Source of the DNA: Sphingopyxis sp. LC363
GTDB taxonomy: Bacteria; Pseudomonadota; Alphaproteobacteria; Sphingomonadales; Sphingomonadaceae
Assembly: GCF_000756385.1 (NCBI RefSeq)
Contig: NZ_JNFC01000023.1
Span: 1 to 64,000, forward strand
DNA: 64,000 nt
Reading direction: 5' to 3'
Numbering within the stretch: position 1 is the stretch's first letter; each line of letters starts with the position of its first letter. Made by a program: the position numbers and the translations under genes. Shown piece after piece: positions 55,800-62,655 of this stretch. The notes beneath the pieces were generated by a model. That model was given only the letters and a program-made list of their open reading frames with translations, was not told the DNA's origin and did not search any database.

Positions 55800-55877
55800 C
55801 GTCATCCCGGCGAAGGCCGGGATCTGATCGCCTCGCCTTGGGGCACCGGCGGGATCCCGGCCTTCGCCGGGATGACG
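55800..55877. repeat. 78-bp REP-type palindromic element, copy 3
   Basis: Arms CGTCATCCCGGCGAAGGCCG and CGGCCTTCGCCGGGATGACG with a variable centre. Same 78-bp length as the copies at 25749 and 45327. It lies between the terminator of the outer-membrane protein gene and the end of the convergent thioesterase gene. Confidence 0.9.
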
Positions 55878-55899
55878 ATTCCATGTATGATGATCGGCT

Positions 55900-56298
55900 T
55901 TAGCGCGTGTGCGGTGCGGCGAAGATCGCGAAATTGCCGTTGGCGCTCGCGACGAGGCGGTCGTGTTGGAACAGTCGCGCGTCGATATTGGCGACGCGCT
56001 TGCCCTTGTGCAGCACGCTCGCATCGCAGGTCAGCCGCCCTTCGCGCACGCCGACGTGGTAATTGAACTTGATTTCCAGCGTGGCGCACCAGAAACCCTC
56101 GTCCAGCGTGCTGAATAGCGCCCCGCCCATCGCGGTATCGGCGAGCGAATAGGCGACGCCGCCGTGCGCGACGCCCTGCGGATTGAAATGGCGTGCGGCC
56201 TCGATATCGATCGCCATCGTGCAGCGCCCGCCGCCGCGCTCGACCATTTGCAGGCCGAGCGCGCGGGCGAATTCGAAATCCTGCCCGAAGGGCCTCAC
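55900..56298 (-). CDS. PaaI-family thioesterase
   Basis: A 132-residue hot-dog thioesterase: PQGVAHGGVAYSLADTAMGGAL at about residues 40-61 contains the active-site Asp, and CATLEIKFNYHVGVREGRL follows. GTG start at 56298, 9 bp after the gcrA stop, so probably translated from the gcrA message. Less similar to the thioesterase at 45425 than paralogues usually are. Substrate is probably an aromatic or short acyl-CoA. Confidence 0.84.
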   Translation of the reverse strand: MRPFGQDFEFARALGLQMVERGGGRCTMAIDIEAARHFNPQGVAHGGVAYSLADTAMGGALFSTLDEGFWCATLEIKFNYHVGVREGRLTCDASVLHKGKRVANIDARLFQHDRLVASANGNFAIFAAPHTR

Positions 56299-56307
56299 CG
56301 GACGCGC

Positions 56308-56988
56308 TTAACGAACCCGGGGGCCGCCGAAGGGCGGGGGCGGGGGCGGGCGGCGCGTGCCGCGCGGAAGTTGCGCCTGATAGGCGCGGCCGCAATGCTC
56401 GACGCAATAGGGGAAGCCGGGGTTCACCGCCTCGCCGCAGAAATGGAAATCGGGTTCGCCCGGATGCCCCATCGGCCAGCGGCAGATGCGGTCGTTGAGG
56501 TCGAGCAGGCTGGTCTTGTCGGCGATTTCGGGGCTCGGCTTCGCGGGCACCAGCCGGCGCGGCGGCGCGGGCGGGATTGGCGCCTGCTGGTCGCCGGGGC
56601 CTTGGCGGATGAAGCCGCCGGGGCCGATCGAAACGATGCGCGGCGCATCGGGCTTCGGCGCGGCGTCGGCGCCGTCCGTCCCCGATGCCTGGACCGGCGG
56701 TTTGGGTTCGGCTTTCGGCGCTGCTGCCACGGGGCGCGGTGCCACCGGCGCGGCCGGGCGCGGCGCGGCGGCGGGCGCCGCGGGCTTCGGCGCGGCCGCC
56801 TTGGCCGGCTTGGCGATCTTGTCGGTCGCCTTGACCGGCGAGGGGCGCGACTTCAGGCCGAGGCGGTGCGCCTTGCCGATCACCGCATTGCGGCTGACCC
56901 CGCCGAGCTCGTCGGCAATCTGGCTGGCGGTCAGGCCCTTTTCCCACATGCTGCGCAGCTGTTCGATGCGCTCGTCAGTCCATGACAT
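56308..56988 (-). CDS. gcrA: GcrA cell-cycle regulator
   Basis: A 226-residue GcrA-family protein, the alphaproteobacterial regulator that binds sigma-70 and methylated GANTC sites. The DNA-binding SWTDERIEQLRSMWEKGLTASQIADELGG, continuing VSRNAVIGKAHRLGLKSR, lies at residues 2-47. A long Ala/Pro/Lys-rich linker (about 48-165) is unusually extended; the conserved C-terminal module has CRWPMG, FCGEAV and YCVEHCGRAYQ (about 170-205). AGGA precedes the ATG. Its presence supports an alphaproteobacterial origin. Confidence 0.93.
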   Translation of the reverse strand: MSWTDERIEQLRSMWEKGLTASQIADELGGVSRNAVIGKAHRLGLKSRPSPVKATDKIAKPAKAAAPKPAAPAAAPRPAAPVAPRPVAAAPKAEPKPPVQASGTDGADAAPKPDAPRIVSIGPGGFIRQGPGDQQAPIPPAPPRRLVPAKPSPEIADKTSLLDLNDRICRWPMGHPGEPDFHFCGEAVNPGFPYCVEHCGRAYQAQLPRGTRRPPPPPPFGGPRVR

Positions 56989-57106
56989 CTAAAAATTCCT
57001 CATCATTCCACGCCGCGGGCCATATCGTCGTATCGCGACCCTTTCGGATCGATGTCGCGACGGCCCAGCTTGCGGTAAGATCGGGGAGGCGATAGGCGAG
57101 AACGCC

Positions 57107-57979
57107 ATGAACGACCAGCCCCAAATTTCGAACCCCGACTCAGCAAATATCCGCTCGGGTCAGGCTTTCGCCGAACCCGGCGTCCCGCACATCCACACGC
57201 TGAACGTGCCGGGCATGCAGGCGCTATATGTCAAGGAGGTGCGGCGCTTTTTCAAGGTCCAGCTCCAAACAATCTGGGCTCCGGCGATCACCACGCTCCT
57301 TTTTCTCGTCATTTTCACCGTCGCGCTCGGTGGCGCGGGGCGCACCGTCATCGGCGTGCCCTTCGCCGATTTCATCGCGCCCGGCCTGATCATGATGGCG
57401 ATGCTGCAGAACAGCTTCGCCAATTCCAGCTTCTCGCTCCTCGTCGGCAAGATCCAGGGGACGATCGTCGACTATCTGATGCCGCCGCTTGCCGTCGGCG
57501 AACTGATCATCGCGCTCGTCGGCGCCGCGATCACGCGCGCGATCCTCGTCGGCTTCGCGCTCTGGCTCGCGATGCTGCTGTGGCCGGGCGTGCATGTCGG
57601 CACCGATCATTTCTGGGCGGTCGCCGTTTTCGGCATTCTCGGCGCGATGATGCTCGGTTTCCTCGGGCTGATGACCTCGGTGTGGGCGGAGAAGTTCGAC
57701 CATGCCGCCGCGGTGACCAATTTCGTCGTGACGCCGCTCGCGCTGCTCTCTGGCACTTTCTATTCGGTCGACAAGCTGGCGCCCTGGTTCCAGACGATCG
57801 CGCACGGCAATCCCGTCTATTACGCGATTATGGGCTTTCGCTACGGCTTCATCGGCACGGTCGATTCGACGATCGCCAATCCGGTGCTGACCGCGGTGCT
57901 GGTGCTCGTCGCAGTCAACATCCTGCTCGGTGTGATTACCTACCGCCTGCTGGCGTCGGGCTGGAAGCTGAAGGCCTGA
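57107..57979 (+). CDS. ABC-2 type transporter permease
   Basis: A 290-residue permease with six transmembrane helices (about residues 58-78, 88-108, 135-158, 165-188, 200-222 and 260-282) and the ABC-2 family pattern MGFLGLMTSVWAEKFDHAAAVTNFV followed by PLALLSGTFYSVD. It resembles YadH-type exporters. The ATP-binding partner is not adjacent and must be encoded elsewhere. Substrate unknown. It is divergent from gcrA and convergent with hspQ. Confidence 0.88.
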   Translation: MNDQPQISNPDSANIRSGQAFAEPGVPHIHTLNVPGMQALYVKEVRRFFKVQLQTIWAPAITTLLFLVIFTVALGGAGRTVIGVPFADFIAPGLIMMAMLQNSFANSSFSLLVGKIQGTIVDYLMPPLAVGELIIALVGAAITRAILVGFALWLAMLLWPGVHVGTDHFWAVAVFGILGAMMLGFLGLMTSVWAEKFDHAAAVTNFVVTPLALLSGTFYSVDKLAPWFQTIAHGNPVYYAIMGFRYGFIGTVDSTIANPVLTAVLVLVAVNILLGVITYRLLASGWKLKA

Positions 57980-57987
57980 TCTTGCAA

Positions 57988-58116
57988 GTCCTCCCTGTTG
58001 CGCAGCAATGGGGACGGGGACCGCTCGCGTAGCGAGTGGTGGAGGGGCCGTGTCACGAGCCCCTCCGTCAGCGCTGCGCGCTGCCACCTCCCCATGCCTG
58101 CGGCACAGAGAGGATC
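57988..58116. repeat. Inverted-repeat element sharing the 3' motif of the 207-bp element
   Basis: TCCTCCC near 57989 and AGAGGATC at the right end bound about 129 bp. Inside are a hairpin CGCTCGCGTAGCGAG, then CCCCTCCGTCAGC and GCTGCCACCTCCCCAT, matching the right part of the element at 42346. It is shorter and lacks the middle stems. It lies between the convergent permease and hspQ genes. Confidence 0.68.
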
Positions 58117-58125
58117 ATTTTCCAT

Positions 58126-58500
58126 TTAATGCCTGTGGATCGCGCGGACGCGGTAGCGGCCGTGATCGAGCCCGTCGAACATCGCGTCGATCTGCGGATG
58201 GTCGATGGGCCCGCCGTCGCCGTCGGCAACCAGATTCTGCTGGCTGACATAGGCGATATAGGATGAATCGCCGTTTTCGGCGAGCAAATGGTAATAGGGC
58301 TGTTCCTTGGCGGGGCGGATTTCTTCGGGGATCGCCTCATACCATTCGTCGGTGTTCGCAAAGACGGGGTCGATGTCGAACACGACGCCGCGAAAGTCGA
58401 ACATGCGATGGCGCACGATGTCGCCCGGCGCGAAGCGCGCGCGGCCGATCAGCGGCGCTGTAACGGTTGCGCCAAGGGCGGAAGAGGACTCGGGTGTCAT
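58126..58500 (-). CDS. hspQ: Heat shock protein HspQ
   Basis: A 124-residue protein with the YccV/HspQ domain: GDIVRHRMFDFRGVVFDIDPVF and PYYHLLAENGDSSYIAYVSQQNL. In Escherichia coli HspQ binds hemimethylated DNA and acts as a specificity factor for Lon. The sequence has a 20-residue N-terminal extension without obvious motif. The ATG at 58500 is preceded by only a weak ribosome site. Confidence 0.9.
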   Translation of the reverse strand: MTPESSSALGATVTAPLIGRARFAPGDIVRHRMFDFRGVVFDIDPVFANTDEWYEAIPEEIRPAKEQPYYHLLAENGDSSYIAYVSQQNLVADGDGGPIDHPQIDAMFDGLDHGRYRVRAIHRH

Positions 58501-58678
58501 AAGATCAATCTATGGCTGTTTACGCCTGTTTCAAGTCCGTTACATTCACGTCGGCCGCGATTTGCCGAATCGGCTGTGATCAGCGTTACAGATGGACTGG
58601 CCAATCGGGCTAAGTTGCTCCTCTGGCTTGTGCATTTCCCGTTCGGGTTGCGGGCCGCACCTTCAGGGGAGAAGCATT

Positions 58679-59305
58679 ATGGCTGACGTACCACCCAATA
58701 TCTCCGGACCCGCATCGGGCATTGTCCAGCGCGTTAAGGATATCCTGCTCAAGCCGAAGGAAACATGGCCGGTGATCGCGGCCGAGCCGGCGACAACGCA
58801 GTCGATCTACGTCCCCTATGTCGTCGTGCTCGCCGCGATCGGGCCGATTGCGCAGTTTATCGGCGGGCAGGTCTTCGGTTTCACCGCCTTCGGGGTCACC
58901 TATCCCCCGCCGATCGGTACCGCGCTGGGCTCGGCGGTCCTGTCCTATGGGCTGTCGCTCGCAATGGTCTTTGTCCTTGCGCTCGTCATCGACGGGTTGG
59001 CACCCAATTTCGGTGGGCAGAAGGATCAGGTGCAGGCGCTCAAGGTCGCGGCCTATTCGGCAACCGCCGGCTGGGTCGGCGGAATTTTCGGGTTGATCCC
59101 GGCGCTCGGCCTAATCGGGATGCTGTTCGCGCTCTACGGGCTCTATCTTCTCTATCTCGGCTTGCCGGTGCTGATGAAGGTGCCGCTGGACAAGGCGCTC
59201 GGCTATACCGCCGTTGTCGTGATTGTCGCGATCGTGCTGATATTCATCGTCAGCGCGATCGTCGCTTCGCTGACGGCGCCGTCGCTGCTCAGCATCCGGG
59301 GCTAG
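58679..59305 (+). CDS. Yip1-domain membrane protein
   Basis: A 208-residue protein with a short cytoplasmic N-terminus (IVQRVKDILLKPKETWPVIAAEP, the Yip1 signature) and five transmembrane helices (about 45-68, 82-108, 120-145, 150-172 and 178-200). Yip1-domain proteins in bacteria have no fixed role. AGGGGAGA precedes the ATG at 58679. An AT-rich palindrome and structured leader for the next gene begin 8 bp after the stop. Confidence 0.83.
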   Translation: MADVPPNISGPASGIVQRVKDILLKPKETWPVIAAEPATTQSIYVPYVVVLAAIGPIAQFIGGQVFGFTAFGVTYPPPIGTALGSAVLSYGLSLAMVFVLALVIDGLAPNFGGQKDQVQALKVAAYSATAGWVGGIFGLIPALGLIGMLFALYGLYLLYLGLPVLMKVPLDKALGYTAVVVIVAIVLIFIVSAIVASLTAPSLLSIRG

Positions 59306-59313
59306 CCGTGGTC

Positions 59314-59423
59314 TGATATTATCATATATATCACCTCTTCAGCGGCGCGGACGATCTGCCGTTCGGCCGATATGGCCGGTCCGATGCGGTCCGCTGCGAC
59401 CATCCTCGGGACGCGCCGCTGAA
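59314..59423 (+). promoter_or_regulatory. AT-rich palindrome and structured leader of the SGNH hydrolase gene
   Basis: TGATAT and ATATCA (59314-59319 and 59328-59333) form an AT-rich dyad in a GC-rich background, likely the promoter or an operator. Downstream, TTCAGCGGCGCG (59338-59349) pairs exactly with CGCGCCGCTGAA (59412-59423), enclosing further stems including GCGGAC/GTCCGC. The closing stem ends one base before AGGGAG, the ribosome site of the next gene, so the leader could control translation. Confidence 0.55.
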
Positions 59424-59436
59424 CAGGGAGTATGTG

Positions 59437-60621
59437 ATGCCTCATCCTTGGAAGTTCTTCGCTGCCGCGTCGGCTTTGCTGCTGGTCGCCGCCGCCCCGG
59501 CGAAAGGCGAATGGACGCCGGCCTGGTCGGCGAGCATGTGGGAAGCGGCGAACGAGAAGCAGAAAGTCGCGGTCGACGATGCGACGCTGCGCTTTGCCGT
59601 TCGCGTCGGCGCTGCGGGTGACGGCGTCCGGCTCCGATTGTCCAACGAATATGGCGAGCCGCTGCTCATCGGCGCGGTCAGCGTTCGAAAGCCGGGCGAA
59701 AAGGCGGTGCCCGTCCGCTTCGGCGGTCAGGCGTCGGTGCGCGCATCCGCCGGCACGACCCTGGTCAGCGACGCGGCGGAGCTTCGCGTCGGGGCGTTCG
59801 ATGTGGTCGAGGTTTCGGTCTATCTTCCCGATGCCGTAAAGCTGAACACGGTCCATGGCGCCGGCGGGGCCCGGACGCAGATATCGGCGCCGGGCGATTT
59901 CACGCGGGCGGGCTTCGTCGCGGTGCGCACAGCTGATACCCGGCCGCTGCTCGCGGGCGTCGATGTGCTGGGCAAGGCCCAGCGGCCGGTCGTCGTCGCC
60001 TTCGGCGATTCGATCACCGACAATCCGGGATGCGCCAACGACGCCGTGCCGATATGCCGGTGGGGTGACGTGCTCGGCCGCCGCCTCGCGCGGGCGGGCA
60101 AGCCCCATGTCGTCGTGACGCAGGCGATTTCGGGCAACCGCGTCATTTCGCGCGGCTCGGGACCCAGCGCGGTCGAACGCTTCGATCGCGACGTTCTGGG
60201 GCTGCCGGGCGTGACCCATGTCGTCATTCTCGAAGGGGTCAATGATATCGGGGGTTCGGGCCGTCGGCGCCCCGACGGCACGGCCGCGCCGACCCTGTCC
60301 TATGACCATCTGATCGAAGGCTATCGAACGCTTGTCGCAAGCGCGCATCGGCACGGTATCAAGGCGATCGGTATGACCATATTGCCGTTCGAAGGCGCCA
60401 ATTATCACACGGCGGCGGGCGAAGCGATGCGCCAGCGCGTCAACGACTGGATCCGCACGTCGGGCGCGTTCGACGCCGTCATCGATATGGAGAAGTCGGT
60501 CGCCGACCCCGCGAATCCCAGGCGCCTCGATCCGGCATTGCATCGCGGCGACTATCTGCATCCCAACGGCCATGGTCAAACGCGGATCGGCGAGGCGATC
60601 CCGCTCGACCTGTTCGAATGA
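59437..60621 (+). CDS. SGNH/GDSL-family hydrolase, secreted
   Basis: A 394-residue protein with signal peptide (about 1-24). Residues 27-165 form a beta-sandwich-like N-terminal region; the SGNH esterase core follows with AFGDSITDN (Ser around 190), SGNR, GVNDIG and DYLHPNGHG (Asp/His near the C-terminus). It resembles the group of extracellular GDSL carbohydrate esterases that remove acetyl groups. ATG at 59437 is chosen because GGGAG lies 6 nt upstream; GTG at 59434 would be only 3 nt from it. Confidence 0.88.
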   Translation: MPHPWKFFAAASALLLVAAAPAKGEWTPAWSASMWEAANEKQKVAVDDATLRFAVRVGAAGDGVRLRLSNEYGEPLLIGAVSVRKPGEKAVPVRFGGQASVRASAGTTLVSDAAELRVGAFDVVEVSVYLPDAVKLNTVHGAGGARTQISAPGDFTRAGFVAVRTADTRPLLAGVDVLGKAQRPVVVAFGDSITDNPGCANDAVPICRWGDVLGRRLARAGKPHVVVTQAISGNRVISRGSGPSAVERFDRDVLGLPGVTHVVILEGVNDIGGSGRRRPDGTAAPTLSYDHLIEGYRTLVASAHRHGIKAIGMTILPFEGANYHTAAGEAMRQRVNDWIRTSGAFDAVIDMEKSVADPANPRRLDPALHRGDYLHPNGHGQTRIGEAIPLDLFE

Positions 60622-60645
60622 AGCGGCTCCCTTCGAGACTATAAC

Positions 60646-62481
60646 CTACGGTGCGGCTCCGGAAGGCGCGTTGTTCGATCGGGCGGACGCTTCGGATATG
60701 GGCGGCGCTTCGGGCGGAACGAATGTCCAGATCACATCCTCCGGCTCGATCGTAGGGCGCCTGTCGCTCGAGAAGATGACGAGCTCGCCCGACGCTTTCG
60801 CAACGGCGAGGCTGTCGCCGCCGTTCGCCTTCATCCGCGCGACAAAATCATCATAGGTGAATTTCTCCGTGATGCGCGTCCGCCCGAAACTCCAGCCGGC
60901 CTGGAGGCGGTCGAGCAACTCCTCGATAGGCGTGCCCGCAAGGGTGAAAACGCGGCCGCGACGCAGGCCCTTCAGGCGCGATTGTCCGCCGGTGCGGCTG
61001 ACGCGGTCGGCACCGATCTCGGGCGCAAGCTCGCTGCAGACGAGGGCGTTGTAGCTGTCGCTACCGGTCGCCGCGATCAATTGGCGATACTGGCCGAGTT
61101 CGATCTCGTCCTCATGCGCCTCGTCGAGAATATTGCCGTGATAGACCGGAATGTCGGCGCGGCGTGCGCGGCGGAGCGCGAGCTTGTCTTCGTCGGCGAT
61201 CAGCACGTTGCGTTCTTGCCCCTTCACGAACTCGGCAAAGGCGATCGTCCAGCTGTTGGCACCGACGAGCAGGACGCCATTGCCCTTGCCGCGATCGAGG
61301 TCGAGCAGCCGCGCCACGGTTCCCGCCGTAAAGCCGTGCGCGAAGATCGTCACGATCACCACGCCAAAGCCCAGGGGCACGAGCGCCTCGGCGCCCGGAA
61401 CGCCATAGTCCGTGAGGCGAAGCGCGAAGAGGCCGGTCACGGCGACCGCGACGATGCCGCGCGGCGCGATCCACGCGACGAACAGGCGCTCGCGTAGCGG
61501 GATGCGCGTGAAGAGCAGCGCGGTCATGATCGTGAGCGGGCGGACGACGAAGAGGAGCAGCAACAGGAACAGGACAAAGCGCAGTTCGAAATTGCGGACG
61601 ACCTGCCAGTCGAGCGTTGCGGACAGAATGATGAAGACGCCCGACACGAGCAGGATCGTCAGATCTTCCTTGAACCGCCGGAGCATGTGGCTTGAATAGG
61701 TTTCGCGATTGGCCATCACGACTCCCATCGCCGTCACGGTGATGAGCCCCGTCTCGTGCATCACCAGATCCGACAGGACGAACACTCCGATCACCGACGT
61801 CAGCAGGATGGGCGCCTTAAGATACTCCGGAATCCAGCCGCGGAGATAGGCCGTGGTGAGGGCAAAGCCGGCCGCGGTGCCGAGGAGGATGGCGAGCAGG
61901 CTTGCCGCCGCGACATCGATGACGACCGTGCTTGCCGCCGCGCTGCCGCCGTGGGTGATATAGCTGTAGACGCCGACGGCGATCAGCGCGCCGATCGGGT
62001 CGTTCACGATCGCTTCCCACTTGAGCATGTGTTTGACACGCGGCGGAATGTTGAGCGAGCGGAGCAGCGGGGCGATGACGGTCGGCCCCGTGACAACCAT
62101 CACGCCGCCGAAGAGCGCCGCGAGTTCGAGCGGCAGGCCCGCGCCATAATAGGCGGCGGCGGTGCCGAGCGCCCAGCCGAGAGGGACGCCGATGAACACG
62201 AGCATCAGCACCGCGGTGCCGGCCTGTCGCAGCTCGCGGAACTTGAGGCTGAGTCCGCCCTCGAAGAGGATCACCGCCACGGCCAGCTTGATGATGGGCT
62301 CGCGCAGCGCGCCAAAATCCCGCTCGGGATTGATGAAGCCCAGAATCGGTCCCGCGACGATCCCCGCGATCAGCATCAGGGCGATCGCGGGCCGCCCCGT
62401 TCGCCAGGCAATCCACTGGGCGCCCAGGCCGATGATGCCGATAAGCGCGATTTTGACGAGCAGCGAGTCGATTGCGAACAT
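60646..62481 (-). CDS. Cation:proton antiporter (CPA1) with C-terminal RCK/TrkA-N domain
   Basis: A 611-residue antiporter. About 12 transmembrane helices fill residues 1-390, including the conserved acidic WEAIVNDPIGAL near residue 155 (ND of the CPA1 ion site). The cytosolic part from about 395 begins with the Rossmann-like NGVLLVGANSWTIAFAEFVK (TrkA-N/RCK), then ends with a TrkA-C-like region. It exchanges Na+ or K+ for protons, gated by nucleotide. The convergent SGNH gene ends 24 bp away. Confidence 0.9.
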   Translation of the reverse strand: MFAIDSLLVKIALIGIIGLGAQWIAWRTGRPAIALMLIAGIVAGPILGFINPERDFGALREPIIKLAVAVILFEGGLSLKFRELRQAGTAVLMLVFIGVPLGWALGTAAAYYGAGLPLELAALFGGVMVVTGPTVIAPLLRSLNIPPRVKHMLKWEAIVNDPIGALIAVGVYSYITHGGSAAASTVVIDVAAASLLAILLGTAAGFALTTAYLRGWIPEYLKAPILLTSVIGVFVLSDLVMHETGLITVTAMGVVMANRETYSSHMLRRFKEDLTILLVSGVFIILSATLDWQVVRNFELRFVLFLLLLLFVVRPLTIMTALLFTRIPLRERLFVAWIAPRGIVAVAVTGLFALRLTDYGVPGAEALVPLGFGVVIVTIFAHGFTAGTVARLLDLDRGKGNGVLLVGANSWTIAFAEFVKGQERNVLIADEDKLALRRARRADIPVYHGNILDEAHEDEIELGQYRQLIAATGSDSYNALVCSELAPEIGADRVSRTGGQSRLKGLRRGRVFTLAGTPIEELLDRLQAGWSFGRTRITEKFTYDDFVARMKANGGDSLAVAKASGELVIFSSDRRPTIEPEDVIWTFVPPEAPPISEASARSNNAPSGAAP

Positions 62482-62655
62482 ATGGGCAAGCTATGCGGGA
62501 AGGGCGCTATGGTTCCCGCCTCGATGCGCCATCGGGTATCGCGTCTTTTCGCCGATGCTCCGGCCGGGAGCCCGGCGGAGTCGTGCCGCGGAGCATGTAA
62601 GGGCTGCAGCTGGATGCTCCGATGCCATATCCGGTTTCCTGTTTCGACGGATCGA

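Noticed and set aside
25749..55877. The 78-bp repeats as a dispersed CRISPR or attachment site
   Set aside because: Copies are tens of kilobases apart, palindromic over their whole length and lie after stop codons, matching REP elements and not CRISPR arrays.
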